A stretch of DNA of 64,000 nt from Rapana venosa (GCA_028751875.1 CM054145.1:2943064-3007063); one strand, 5' to 3'. Positions 10,341 through 22,030 are shown, counted from the stretch's first letter. Notes: generated from the letters alone by a model not told the origin. Program-made: numbers and translations.

Positions 10341-10554
10341 AAAGGTTTATTGTTAAGTCATATGGGGCACTTATTGTAGTTGTAGTTCTCTTCGAATTTC
10401 ATTTTTTTGAAAAATGTTCTTGATCTGTTTATGTTAAGAATACTATTTGTGTATTTCCCTTGTTATTACTCTTTATTACACACACCACACAGAGTAGATC
10501 TATCTATCCATCCATCCATCTTTCATTCAGTCTCCTATTTTAGGGCCGTCTGGT

Positions 10555-10717
10555 ATCACTTAAAGTGGAAAGACGTTAAAATTGAAGACTTACTTTCGCC
10601 TGAAGCCATTTTAACACTTCAAATCCAGCCACAAGACATTTATTTTCAACTTAAGATCTTTCCCTGTTGCTATAACCCCTATCTGTCCAATACTACAGCC
10701 ACCCCTATCACCCTCCA

Positions 10718-10785
<68 letters not shown>

Positions 10786-10840
10786 AAATCTGTCAATAAC
10801 CCTAATGAATAGCTGTGTATAAATGAATGCAAGCGCTTCA
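10555..10840 (+). mobile_element. CR1/L2-like LINE 3' tail carrying a (GT)n microsatellite
   Basis: Contains 'TTTTCAACTTAAGATC', 'CCCTATCACCCTCCAAAG', then about 60 bp of (GT)n at 10721-10779, then a segment ending 'AATGCAAGCGCTTCAATC'. The same succession (short CT-rich UTR, TG run, AAGCGCTT) ends the copies at 54475-55225 and 63341-63597. Confidence 0.65.
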
Positions 10841-11200
10841 ATCAATCTGTTGTTCATAGTTCGGCCAACCACAAATGGCACATCCGGGCTGTCACCTCAT
10901 TAAAGTTTAAATCCCAGATTAAAATTGTATCTATAGGCAGATTAAAACTGGGTTTAAAACCAACTCTACTGTTGTTCTTTGTATCAACACCTTGGCCAAC
11001 TGTTGAAGGGTCAACCCAGAAGTCACCATGTTGAGGGCGAAACCACATCAACACCACACGAGATAAAACAAAAACCAGATTCATAAAACATCCTTGTTCT
11101 TAGCACTATGCCTAATTCTCTCAAGAAGTTACAATTGTTGCCCAATGGAATATCACAAAAAGGATCTTTAGGGAGTCTGCAGTAAAATGCTTGTGCCTAA
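10836..11200 (+). repeat. R1 repeat, nearly full length
   Basis: All R1 blocks occur in order, from CGGCCAACCACAAATGGC, through AAACTGGGTTTAAAACCAAC, 'AAGGGTCAACCCAGAAG' and AAACCACATCAACACC, to 'AAAGGATCTTTAGGGAGTC'. It directly follows the LINE tail. Confidence 0.85.
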
Positions 11201-11336
11201 TTATAACCTGGACATCAACATTCTAGAAGCAGATGCTTAGTTATTCACACACTGCATATCACTCACCATGGGGTTCCCTCATCTTTGAGCAAATGAACGT
11301 GATTGAGAGTGGCTTGTGTGTATCCTGGTGAGGATC

Positions 11337-11375
11337 ATTCCAATCCAATCCAATCCTGTTTATAGCCCAGCTGGC
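11337..11375 (+). repeat. R1 repeat, head only
   Basis: (TCCAA)n-like CCAATCCAATCCAATCC then TTTATAGCCCAGCTGGCC. It breaks off at once. Confidence 0.6.
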
Positions 11376-11524
11376 CTATTTTTGGCACAAAGATACAGCG
11401 CTGTATGAATTCCATATTATATCATTGTCACTATTTCCATTATAATTAAATCCCAATATCTCCAGTGGAAATTCGTTAATTGAAGGACAAACTTTATAAA
11501 ACCAAAACCTAACGCCCCGAAAAG

Positions 11525-12300
11525 ACTTTTTCAGTATGAAAGGAGTCGGGCAAGGATGCATCCCCTCACCTCACCTTTTCAACAGATATACTGAGCAAGT
11601 AAAGAGAGAGTCTCCTACTGAAGATAGGGATATAGAGATGAAAGGTGGTAGACCTAAAGCAGTACTGCTAGCTGACATTACCAGCATGAAGAGAGTTTCT
11701 ACACAGAGAAGGTGAAACAGGAAGAAGGTCGGTCTCCAGCTTAGCGCCACAATGACAGAAGTACTGCATGTAGCTGGGATAAGTTGCCAAACAGACTGAA
11801 ATTAAGGTTGACAAAACTCCTTTCCAGGAATGAACACCCGTAAAGACCAGACTATTCTTCTCCATCTGAAAGGGAAAATATTGCCATGCCTTGTATGGTT
11901 CACCACGTTATATTGTTGCGCTCCTGGACACAAAGAAACAATGATGACATAAGAGCAGTTGCAATTTTTTAAGAGGTTGCTGCTCTGCGTCAGTTGGACA
12001 GATGGAAGAACAAAAAAAAGAGAAAAGAATACTGAATGTATTTGGAACTGCAAGAAGACTATTGAGGAAAACTTATGAAAGAAAATTATGATAGGTAGGC
12101 CATGCACTACAAAACCAAGAGACTGACCTAAGAAGAAGAAAAAAGAGGCAGACTAGCAAATAGCAGCATAAAAAATCCATGAAATGGGCAGGACCAGTTA
12201 TTACTGGAAGGAATAGAGAGGGTTATCCTGTGTAAATGCCATCAACTGCAGTGGCCAACACTGCACCAGGAATGCCAACAGAGGGTCATTTTCCATGTGA
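11525..12300 (+). mobile_element. Decayed LINE, reverse-transcriptase end to 3' tail
   Basis: Translated fragments include VGQGCIPSPHLFNRY (RT motif of the GxxQGxxxSPxLF type) near 11540, LLADI (a worn A-D-D box) near 11665, ILNVFGTARRLL near 12030 and ESMKWAGPV near 12175. The last part matches the LINE tails at 16925 and 35600. Many stops are present. Confidence 0.65.
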
Positions 12301-12970
12301 AGAGTATGCAAATCAGTTTTTGTGCTGCTTTCATTGTGGCCTAACTATTTTGCTGTAAAAATCTGTGACATCATAGGCCTACCAATAATACAGAACAAGA
12401 CAGTCGCCAGCGTTCGCACACACACACACATTTACCAACCCTCTTTCTGCATTGACCACTGACCTGGACTACTTTTAACTCTTCTTTTAACACCTTTTCC
12501 CTAAAATGCCCCTTTTCCAAAACAAGTTTGACAAGATTGTCTTCATGCATCTAAAACATATGTAATAAATTATGAATAAAATATGTTTAAAACTAGAAAA
12601 AAACACCTTGCCTGTCTTTCTCCCGTACACATTTACATGCACTCATTCCAGTTTTCCTTTATTCCCATAAACACTAAATTGCATACTCAATGTTAAACTC
12701 TCCTAAATATTCCCCCCCCCCCCAAAAAAAAAAAATCTTCACCCAACACAAAGGAACCTGCTTTTAAAAAAAATATAAATTCCTTTAATTTTTTCCCTGA
12801 CGCAACACACTCTGCTGTGCAGAACGGCCAAGCTACTCATTAGACAGCACGCATAGTTGTGCGTGGCACATTGAAACAAGTGTTATACTCAAACGGTCAG
12901 GGTCAAACCAAAGTAACCTGTCTTAAGGCTTAGAGGAGCTTTCTCACGGTCTGGTACAGATGTTCAGGGT
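12300..12970. other. Non-coding stretch
   Basis: A short (CA)n lies at 12417-12431, a poly-C/poly-A junction at 12713-12733, and AT-rich sequence fills the rest. No gene is supported. Confidence 0.4.
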
Positions 12971-13384
12971 CACTAGGGTTGCAAAAACACTTTATTTTTT
13001 ATTTGTTCAGTTTGGTTCACAGGTACGCCACACAAGAAAACTGCCAAAACCACTATGTCAGTGGGGAGTCGCGAGCTGGCAGGATTGAACACAACGGCCA
13101 CTACTGCTCTGCTAGAGGATTAAACCAAAATATCCATCACATCCCTTCCTTTAAACCAATCTTTTCCTCTGCTGCTGAGAAAGTCCATATATTGTTGTGT
13201 CCACATGCCTTCTGTACTGTGTTGGTTGGCCAAACAAAGGGTGAGCTTCAAGGTTAGTGTTAGGATTAGTTTAAACAGCATGCGGCTTAGTGTTCTGTCT
13301 GTATGTGTGACTGAATGCATGTGGACACAACGGCACATAGACTCAACAGCATTACTTTTTCCCCCAAAGATATCAAATGGCCAG

Positions 13385-13500
13385 TCCATTCCCGAAGTCA
13401 GAATGCGGCTACCAACATGGTGGGGTAAAAACGGTTGCATACGCGAAAATCTTGCCACTGGCGAACCTCGGAGCTCTTGCCAAGGAATGAAAAAAGGCCA
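13385..13500 (+). repeat. R2 short repeat (~110 bp)
   Basis: Blocks CCCGAAGTCAGAATGCGGCT, ACCAACATGGTGGGGTAAAA, ACGGTTGCATACGCGAAAAT and GGCGAACCTCGGAGCTCT, then GAATGAAA. The same block order recurs at 35345, 48440 (-), 48720, 49065, 49160, 54185 and 57485 (-). Confidence 0.8.
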
Positions 13501-13960
13501 ATCCCACCGTCTGCAATAGCTATTCTTTGGACAGTTTGGATTTTATATCACAAATTTTCTGCCAGGATGCTTTCGGGTATTTCATTAAAAAAAAATAGTG
13601 ATGTGCTTTAAGAAAATCAAACACCAGAGAGAAAAAAGTGTGTGCCAAAAAATAAGTTCTCTATCAGCTGCTTCCTCATTAAAAAAAAAAATCCATTGAC
13701 ATGAGTGTTTTCTACCCAATTGTCCCAAACACCCCTTTTCCTCTATTTCCCCTTCTCTTCAAACCACACACACACACACACACACATATTACCTCTCTTA
13801 AAGTTATACAGCACTCATGTCTTGCCAGGCATAGACTGACACAGACCACATGTTTAGTAGAATTCCAATTCAAGGCTTTGATATTTCTATTAAAAAAATT
13901 TCTCCTAACTTTGACATTGAAAAGTTCGACAATCTAAAATTTTGCCATATATGTTTGAAC
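13500..13960. other. Non-coding stretch
   Basis: AT-rich with a (CA)n run at about 13766-13786. No coding signature. Confidence 0.4.
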
Positions 13961-13964
13961 TGAA

Positions 13965-14235
13965 ACGATCCAATCCTATTGTTTTCTAGCCCAGCCAACC
14001 AAAGAGGCCATATCAGGGTTGCCACCTTGTCAAAACAAGATTAAAACCATCTCTCCTGTCATTCTAGCCAACCTTAAGGGTCAAACCAGGATGATCACAT
14101 TGTAGGAAAACCCCATAAGCAACACTTAAAATGAGATAAAAACTCGCACCCAAATCCTCAACACCAACCTTGTTTAAAGAAAATGACTAACATGTTGACT
14201 TCTATCAGACAGATCTCATCTCTAATGCAATCTTG
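13965..14235 (+). repeat. R1 repeat with internal deletions
   Basis: Head (TTTTCTAGCCCAGCCAACC) at about 13980, then 'CATTCTAGCCAACCTTAAGG', 'GGATGATCACATTGTAGG' and 'TATCAGACAGATCTCATC'. Confidence 0.75.
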
Positions 14236-15080
14236 TTGAAAATGCCTAATTACCTCCAGAAGCAGTATCGAAATCTCTGGTACGAATCAATCTCTGGACC
14301 TTACTCCCTGATCCTAACATTTAAAAAAAATCTTCAGAAGATATGCTTTAAATCTGCCTGGCAAGAAAAACAAGACATAATTAGCAGAACAACACTGATA
14401 AAATGTATAAAAGATGTGGTTTAAATATAGACCAGATATCAAGAAATACAGTAAGGATTCAAAACTTGCATGACTTCAGAGACTACAAGTCTCCAAGTAG
14501 GGAATGGAGAGTTATGCCCAGAAAGACTTCCAAACAGTATAGGTCAATGGTAACAAGCAACCATCATGGTACAAAGCGGGCAACTTCAAGGATTCTCCAT
14601 TCTGTCAATAAGCTTCACAGCTGTACTAGGACATTCTAGGTATGGGCAAAAGTAAACCAAACCGTGGCAAAAAAAAGGTCGGACAAAATTGGTGAAAATA
14701 CCGAGTGAGACAAGATCATTGAATTCGTAAAATCCAAGACATGAATTTTAAAATGGTTCCAAAATTGTATTGTTCATGGGATTATTGCAACTCACATTGT
14801 GTTGAAGGAAATGAGCACTGCAAAGGATAGTCGCTTTAGTCAAGAATCAAGAGTACTGAGCACGTCTTCTAGGGCTGGTAGACAGTTGATGGAATGCTTA
14901 AATTATTCTAAATGCCCAACCTGTGCCAGCATCACTGTACCACAAAATCTTATATTGTTTAGTATAGATCAAAATGTTTTTCCTGTATTTTGATGTAAAG
15001 AAGGAAGTATATGTTTACTGTTTTTATGTATGGCTCATGACCCACTGGAATTTGTCTCCGAGATAATAAGTTTTTGAATT
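14236..15080. other. Unclassified, possibly LINE-derived
   Basis: No frame with recognisable domains. It ends near 15050-15095 in 'AATAATAAGTTTTTGAATTT' and repeated TTTGAA, the style of a LINE 3' end, so an old element is possible. Confidence 0.3.
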
Positions 15081-15081
15081 T

Positions 15082-15394
15082 GAATTTGAAAATGGACCAT
15101 GTTCTGGACTTAATAATTTTCCTGAAAAATTATGTAACTTTAACACTGCAGTCTTTTAAAAATAATATAACTGTTAGGTATTATGCTGAAGAAGACAATG
15201 CTCAAACTGTACTTTGTATAGACCAAAAACACGAATTTGAAAATGTAAAAATGTACCATGTTCGCGACTTAATAAGTTTGCCTGAAAAATATGTAACTTT
15301 AACACTGCAGTCTTTTTAAAAATGATATAATTGTTAGGTATTATGCTGAAGAAGACAATGCTCAAACTGTACTTTGTATAGACTAAAAACACAA
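15082..15394 (+). repeat. 151-bp tandem duplication
   Basis: GAATTTGAAAATG...ACCATGTTC...GACTTAATAA begins at 15082 and again at 15233. Both copies continue through TTTAACACTGCAGTC, TTAGGTATTATGCTGAAGAA and 'ACTTTGTATAGAC'. The second copy is about 95% similar by eye. Confidence 0.9.
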
Positions 15395-15667
15395 TGGTTT
15401 CCTTATGTCACTCATAAAATGTAAAATGCAGACCTGAATTGTTTTCTTGGGCATTTTTCTTGTAGTGTGCAAAGATCCTAATAGAAAGATGGGTAGACAG
15501 CTTTCCACCCTTTTCGCCTATGACTTCGAGTTTCCCTCTTGACTTTCAAGATGCTGAAATTAATGTCTCCAAAAATGGGAAACCCTCTCTTTTGATAATA
15601 ATGGATTACTCTATGTACTTGTTTTCACTTATTCAAATGTATTTCTTGTCACATTGAAATGAACATC

Positions 15668-15955
15668 GTAATCCAATCAATCCGTTTTATACCCCTTCCA
15701 ACCACACAGGTCATATCGGGGCCGTTGCCATGTTAAAACAAATCTCATTAAAATTGTGTAACTCTATGAGGATTAAAACCAACAGTATGGTCATTCCTCA
15801 TGTCAACACTATAAACGACACATAAAGTGCAATAAAACAAATATCCGATTCCTCAAAACCTACCTTTATAGAGTTAACATGTCAGGCAGAAAATGCCCAA
15901 TTTCCCCAGGAAGTTAAAACTGTCTGGTGAAAATCATAGAACACTATCTTTAAGG
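15668..15955 (+). repeat. R1 repeat
   Basis: Head 'ACCCCTTCCAACCACACAGG' and 'CATATCGGGGCCGTTGCC' near 15690-15730, then 'CAGGCAGAAAATGCCCAA' and 'CTGTCTGGTGAAAATCA', ending 'TCTTTAAGGAGTCTGCATG'. Confidence 0.8.
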
Positions 15956-16057
15956 AGTCTGCATGAAATGAACATTTGAGAGAGTGTAATTACATAATGT
16001 CACAACATTGTGTGTGTGTGCGCGAGCACGTGAACACGCGTTAAATTCAATAAATTT

Positions 16058-16445
16058 ACGAGTCTTCTGGTTTATAGTACCGCCAACCACAGAGGCCATA
16101 TCGCGGCTGTCACCTAATAAAATTTTAAATCTCAGAATAAAACTGTGCAATTATATACAGATTACAAACGGCATAAAATCAACTCTACCGTCATTCTCTG
16201 TATCAATACCCTGGCCAACCATAAGGGTCAACCCAGGATGGTCACCGTGTTGTGGGAGAAGCCACATCAACCACACATGAGATAAAACCAAAACTGGATT
16301 CCTTACAACAACCTTGTTCATAGTGAATGACCGAGATCTTCATCCAAATCAGATGGAAAATACCTGAATCTTTCAGGAAATTAAAAGTGTTGCCAGTGGT
16401 ATATCGCAATAAAAAGGATCTTTAAGGAGTCTGCAGTAACATCCT
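16058..16445 (+). repeat. R1 repeat, best full-length copy
   Basis: A continuous ~390-bp copy. It shows GGTTTATAGTACCGCCAACC, GGCCATATCGCGGCTGTC, 'AAACTGTGCAATTATATACA', CTGGCCAACCATAAGGGTCA, a 'CAGGATGGTCACCGTGTTGT' block, 'GGGAGAAGCCACATCAACC', 'CAACCTTGTTCATAGTGA' and 'AAAAGGATCTTTAAGGAGTC'. It is useful as a consensus seed. It has no terminal inverted repeats that I can see and no Pol III boxes at its head. Confidence 0.85.
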
Positions 16446-16449
16446 GGAC

Positions 16450-16920
16450 ATCCCGCCAGGTGTGTGCTACAGGAAGGAAATCTCTAAGTCTACAGTGCCA
16501 TACACAGATCTGAAAGTCTTGCATTACCACAAAATCTCAAGACAAGTAAGTAGTCAACATAGTAGAAATTAAAAGAATTTGTCATGCTCCACAAGTGCGG
16601 GAATGAAAAAATAATGCAATAATTACAGGACAATAGCCCTTACTTGTCATGCAAGATCCTACTACTCACAACTTTAAATAGGATAAAACACTATAGTGTT
16701 TGAAATCTCACTGTGAGGTGGGCCACAGAATAGAGGAACAACAAACACATTTGTGCTTCGAAATACCACTGGAAAGTGTAGAGTATGAACGAAGCGCTTT
16801 CTGTTTAATCACCTTCATAGAAAACTAAGAGAAAACTGTCATTACTAAGTAAAATAAAATAAAGAGATGTAGGCCATGTGAGACAATGTTATCACCTTCA
16901 CAGACCATAGCAAAGAAATT
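16450..16920. other. Non-coding stretch
   Basis: No recognised coding or repeat content. A partial internal similarity (GAAAACT...TCATTACTAA) occurs near 16820-16850. Confidence 0.35.
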
Positions 16921-16924
16921 ATTA

Positions 16925-17165
16925 CTAAATGAAAGAATTATTTGCAGGCCATGTGAGACAAAGCCACGAGACTGATCCTGAAGGCAAGACTGAAGCAAAA
17001 GAAAAAGGCAGACCACCAGCTTCTCTCAGTGCCAACACCACCACCAATCTAGCGGCACGAGAATCCATGAAGTCAGCAGGGCCAGCCAAGACCAGAAGGA
17101 ATGGAGGACCACCTGAAGGGTGTCACTGACTGCAGTGGCTCACACTGCAACAAGTAATAATAACA
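16925..17165 (+). mobile_element. LINE 3' terminal fragment
   Basis: The block ELFAGHVRQSHETDPEGK is followed by EAKEKGRPPAS and then ESMKSAGPAKTRR. This is the same tail as at 12100-12270 and 35600-35870. Only the last ~75 codons survive. Confidence 0.7.
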
Positions 17166-17169
17166 TAAG

Positions 17170-18050
17170 AACTGTCCGGATATGAAAAGCTCTATAAGTG
17201 CCAACCCATCACAAACACACTTTCTGCTTGCACCCAAAATATCTTAATTGTAAAAAAACCCTCCATCCAAAATAACACCCCCATCCCCCGGCCTGAAAAT
17301 TATGTAACATTTGCCACACAAAAAAACAATCAAAAAAACCCCTGTTGCCTGTCTTCATCACAAGATAGGAACAACCAGGACCAGGCATTAAAAAAAGAAT
17401 GGAATTATAAAGAATGCGTATCCTTTTGCCCATTTTGGGGTATCATGAACATCAAGCAATACTGTACAGGAAGAGATTAAGGAACAAATCATAAACAATC
17501 TGAGATTAAGGAACAAATTATAAAAATCTGATTACCCTGATATATCTTGACAATAGAAGTAATCGTTTTCTATTAACAGAAGACAACACTAACAAAAGGG
17601 TAAGCTGACCGTTGGGTTATACACCTTTTTGATGATTTAAAAATAGAATAGTCCATTATAAAAATGAGATTCATTCCCAAGAAAAGGCATTATATCTACA
17701 ACAATCAGTTTCTCCAAATGGCAAGTCAGTGATGTGCTTCAACATGTGGTTGTGAATATCTTCATATGATGGGAGGATAACTGAAAATCTAGAAGAAGAA
17801 AAATCTGCCATGAAAAACATTTTGCTTGTGTTAAATTTTGCTTGCGTTAATTTTACACTGACATTTTTTACCCCCCCTCCCAGTACTGCAAACTGTCTTT
17901 AAATGATTATACTGTGATCAGAATAGTTTCATTTTAAGAGAGGATAACTCTGAAAATCTAGAGATAAATCTGTTGTGGAAAAAAAAATTGTCTCAATTTT
18001 ACACTGGCAACTCTGACCAAAAACAAAACTAAGTACTGCAAACTGTCTTT
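17170..18050. other. AT-rich non-coding stretch
   Basis: Two loosely similar blocks (ACTGCAAACTGTCTTT at about 17885 and 18035, GGATAACT...GAAAATCTAGA at about 17776 and 17942) show an old ~150-bp duplication. No gene is supported. Confidence 0.5.
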
Positions 18051-18054
18051 GAAT

Positions 18055-18056
<2 letters not shown>

Positions 18057-18094
<38 letters not shown>
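18057..18094. repeat. (AT)n microsatellite
   Basis: About 37 bp of uninterrupted AT. Confidence 0.95.
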
Positions 18095-18096
<2 letters not shown>

Positions 18097-18420
18097 TAAA
18101 TTAATTATTTGGTAATTACCAAATGGTAATTCTACCAGATTTTTGTTTTTTAAATTACAAAATTCCTGGCTTGTTGCAACAGAAGTTTTGTCATGACCCA
18201 TGTATCTGATTACAAAATCATATTTGCCCAAGCAAGTCTATCAGTAATATTAAATCGTGCACTTTTCGCTTTTCTTTTGAAATAACTTTGGCGGCCTCAA
18301 AGAAAAATGGCTAGTTCAGAGTGATCATAACATTGCAAAAGTAATAAAGAAATGTAGCATTGAGGATAAAGAATGTGCACAAGTCCACTTTGATTAGTCA
18401 TTGTTTCACGTTCCTTAAAA

Positions 18421-18609
18421 TCAATAATACTTTGATTTACACTTGTCATCAAAATTAATAACATGTGACATGTCAGGTGTGTGGGCTGGCTGGAAGCGTC
18501 TGTAGGACTGGGTGCCAGCACAGGAGACAACAGTTTCATTTGTAGAACTGGTCGTCACTGCTCTTTCTGGAGTGTGATGAGGAGCCACAGAGACCACATT
18601 CTTGGTCAC
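18421..18609 (-). CDS. Candidate terminal exon on the minus strand, unrecognised
   Basis: A good acceptor, TTTCTTTGACAG, ends at 18610. It opens a 62-codon frame (VTKNVVSVAPHHTPERAV...FDDKCKSKYY) closed by a TGA at 18421-18423. A possible upstream partner ends at donor AAG|GTAAGCG (22031/22030) and could read GLQYCNRHPVCSTKGNK, also phase 0. I do not recognise the protein. The frame is longer than most chance frames in this AT-rich area, but there is no homology evidence. Confidence 0.25.
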   Translation of the reverse strand: MTKNVVSVAPHHTPERAVTTSSTNETVVSCAGTQSYRRFQPAHTPDMSHVINFDDKCKSKYY

Positions 18610-18699
18610 CTGTCAAAGAAAGCAACATCAGTAAAATGTTACTGCCAAACATCAGAAGTTGCTATCTCAAACAGAACTACAAGACCCCCCCCCTCCACA

Positions 18700-20720
18700 C
18701 ACACCCCCAAAAAAGAAATAATCCCATATACGTTCATAACCATTATTTCCAGCTTACCCCAAATAACATTAAAGTTAGTTTACAAAGGCGCTATTCATAT
18801 GTTTGAAATAATAACCAAAACTTGATAAAAACAGATGCTACAGAACCCAACTAACTTTTAGATGATCAGGTCTTTTCAGTTCAGAAAAGCTGGCTTGAAA
18901 AAAATACAACAGCTATTTTGGCAGATGAAAGAAAATGTCCTACTGTTCATTACCCTTGTTTTCTCCCTACTGTCAATGACCTGTTTTTTTCAATTTTCAA
19001 CTGACTAGTCCCAAAGTGGAAAAACCTTTGGTAAGATTTTTGCTGCTTTCTAACTTTTCTTTTTATATAAAGTACAACTAGAACATATATTTTTTTTATT
19101 GCTAATCCTGATAAAAAGAACAAATTGAAGCAGAGTCATCAAGTTTTAGACAGCATCATACTTTAAAAAAAAACCATTTGTAACATTACACACTGTGAAG
19201 ATTTTTTAAAAGAATAAACTAATCTTACCTTTCTCACGAATTCATACATTAACAAAGTGGTTAAAAACAAAAATCATAAAAGACTATGTCAAAAGTTGTC
19301 TTCATAGCACTTTCAAAATATTGCAACTGATCTTACAAGCAGCAAGCAGGTATAAGAAATGAAGAAGTGGTTTTGAAGTATTATAATAAAAAGGAATGAA
19401 AAATTTGATACTGCATGATTCAAAAGCAATTCAGCAGATTACATCAACCCACTGGAATAAGGAATGTGCATAGTCTTTGGCGATCAAAATTGTATTAAAT
19501 GAAGTTATTGTTCACCTCACGGTAACTACATGTTCCACAAATGAGAAAGTGATCTTATTTTCTGAAGTTCTTATTCATCATTAATATTTGGAATGCTCCT
19601 CAAAACCAGTTAGACATGAAAAGCACTATGTCTAGCCATCTGATTACAGTGTCCTAAAATATTTAGCTATCTGGGTTAAACATGAACATCAAGATGTAGC
19701 ACTAGAGGCCTGGGGTGGAGAGAGAGAGAGAGCACTTAGGCACAGAAAACTGAGTCCTGTGTGTGCACGCACTTTGTTCCATTAATTTTTCTTGCCTATG
19801 CTAATGTTGCGTGTCGGGTAATGTTCAGGTTCTCAGTCTCAGTCTGACCCCTCAGCTCAACACACATTACAATCTCCCCTTTCACTAGCCATAAGGTGGA
19901 AAATGCTTTTGCTGCTTATTTTCATGTTTTTATTACCAATATCTATATACTTTTTACCATAGTTTCTTCCCATTCCCGTTTTCTTTTGATGGCACCTTCT
20001 GGCCACCAGAGACTACGAATTTATTGTTGTGATTGCAACACACACTGCTGAATTAGTAAGTGTCTTGATAGAAGACACCAGGCTGGGAGATGGCGACACA
20101 TTCTTTGCTACTGGGACCTTTAAAGAGTACATGTTTTACTGTTGTTCCCATGGGCCATACAGCCCATGAAAACGAAGTTTTTGTAGAGACATTCATGTCT
20201 TACCTACGTTTTCTGTTGATCCCGATATACTGCCTGGCTATGCCTCACGATGCTTGGCTTCTACTGCAAGGCTGGGCTTCAACCCAATCTCCTCAGTGTC
20301 ACATGGCTGGTGCAACAGCTGCAAACCTGCAACACGGTAATGATGGAAAATAACTACGTCAATATCAACAGGTAAGCAATGACTAAGACATATCCAGGAT
20401 CATACAGATTCAATCTGAAATTTATCAAAATTACCAAAATTAAAGAATTAACTGGAGGTGTGTCAATTGGGATTAAGAACAGAGTAGACAAAGTAAAACC
20501 AAAAAAAAAAGAAAGAAGAAAATGAACTGGTGTAAAAATTTCAGTAAAGTAGAACTGAGAATAGGCTAAAAGTAAAAATTGAATAATGAACTGGATGTAA
20601 GGTTTTAAGTCAAGTAGAACTGATAATAGACTAGAAGTAAAAATCAAAGAACTGGTAGGTAAAAGAAAAAAAGATAAAGAACTGGCAGGTAAAAGAAAAA
20701 AATGATAAGTACAATCATGT
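18700..20720. other. Non-coding stretch, no recognised feature
   Basis: AT-rich, with a (GA)n of 12 bp near 19722. Two copies of an ~75-bp block, 'GAACTGG...GTAAAAATT(C)A', occur around 20525-20585 and 20586-20650. A further short repeat, AAGAACTGGYAGGTAAAAGA, occurs at about 20646 and 20678. A purine-rich stretch lies at 20500-20520. Confidence 0.4.
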
Positions 20721-20721
20721 A

Positions 20722-20800
20722 ATTACATTTCCTGTTTATAGCCCTACCAACCACAAAAGGACAGATCGGGATTGTTACCTTATTTGATTTCTTCAACTGC
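20722..20800 (+). repeat. R1 repeat, last 5' fragment
   Basis: TTTATAGCCCTACCAACCAC then ACAGATCGGGATTGTTACC. This is the right-most R1 copy seen. None was found from here to 64000. Confidence 0.7.
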
Positions 20801-20999
20801 AATCAATTACAACTGCCTCAAGCTTAAAATCAACACCACCTAATCCCTTCAAATATTAAATGCCATCAGTCTTAGGAAAAAACCCTGACTATGGCCCATA
20901 CCTCTCCACAGCAAATGTAGTTTGTGATACACAAGTCATTGCAGAGCTCCAATTCCGTGCTAGGTTCTTGTTCTTGGTCGTTCCCCCAGCTTGACATCC

Positions 21000-21017
21000 T
21001 GGGGGGGGGGGGGGGGG
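21000..21017 (+). repeat. Poly-G run
   Basis: About 17 consecutive G. It may be mis-sized in assembly. Confidence 0.9.
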
Positions 21018-21019
21018 TC

Positions 21020-22030
21020 ACCCAGAATAGACAGTCTCCTGAGTTATGACATTACTCCTGTAAGCAAAAGGATCAATCACTTTCACTAGCTGAGAGTTTT
21101 ATCATTTGATCACACCACAACAGCAAAGATTCAACAACGTACTTACACTTACTTGAATGCACCGAGTTGAAATGCTGAGTTCGATCTGCTAAAATATCAC
21201 AACTATTTGTTCTCACCAGAATATGATAGATGAAATAATATCCTTAAACTAAGCTGAATGCACTCAATTGGAAGAAAAGAGTTTTCTTAACTGAAATATT
21301 ACAATCATTGATATTATGATCTCACCACAATAAAATCAATTCATTTTCATTTTGCTAACATTAATTTGAATGCACCAAGTTAAAAAGAACTGACACTCCA
21401 AAGAAAGTTCATCTTGACAAAATCAAAAATAAAATTTCTAATCTGGCTTCAATGTTCTCCATCTTGATGGAATTGAGGAAAACTATTTTGAGGCTACACA
21501 CACTCAAACAAATTCATATTCTAAAGTATTTAATATAAATTTTTCTGCAACTGAGGATGATATTGGGTAAAACGATGCATATATCAGGAAATATTTTAAA
21601 TATCCGAGATCAGTGCCGCTACTTACAAAAATATCAGTATGTCGAGTCTTAGCCAAGCAATGGCCATAAAATTTTTAATGAAAGGAGTGTCTGCTCAAAA
21701 GCCAGATAAAAGTGCCTACTTCATTGGCAACACACAAATCTTTAGAAGTACAGCAACTTTTCTTGATTCAAAGGTGGGGTTTTTTTTTAAATGACAATTT
21801 TAGCAAAATCCTGCTCATTATTCTAAATATAGCTACTGCTACGTCCAGATGTGACACACAAATTACAGGCTGTTTTACCTTTTAAAAATATCAAATGCAA
21901 ACTAAAAGTAACATTTTATGACAATAATTTTCTTCATATAGACCACGTTATATAAATTATACATATAGTCTGTATCAAAATCAGTTCAAGTTGAACTGCA
22001 ATTGTACAATTCTCTAATTGATGCGCTTAC
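21020..22030. other. AT-rich non-coding stretch
   Basis: Loose repeats of 'TCACCA(C/G)AATA' and 'TGAATGCACCRAGTT' occur between 21100 and 21390. No gene is supported. Confidence 0.4.

Noticed and set aside
20090..20353. 87-codon plus-strand frame starting MATHSLLLGPLK
   Set aside because: Moderately balanced composition, but no domain, no splice or promoter support, and no repeat relation. Not enough to call a gene.
21000..21017. Poly-G runs (also at 26434, 32850, 40706, 41028, 58287) as possible functional G-quadruplex sites
   Set aside because: Plain homopolymers of uncertain length, mostly at repeat borders or inside SINEs. No regulatory context is visible.
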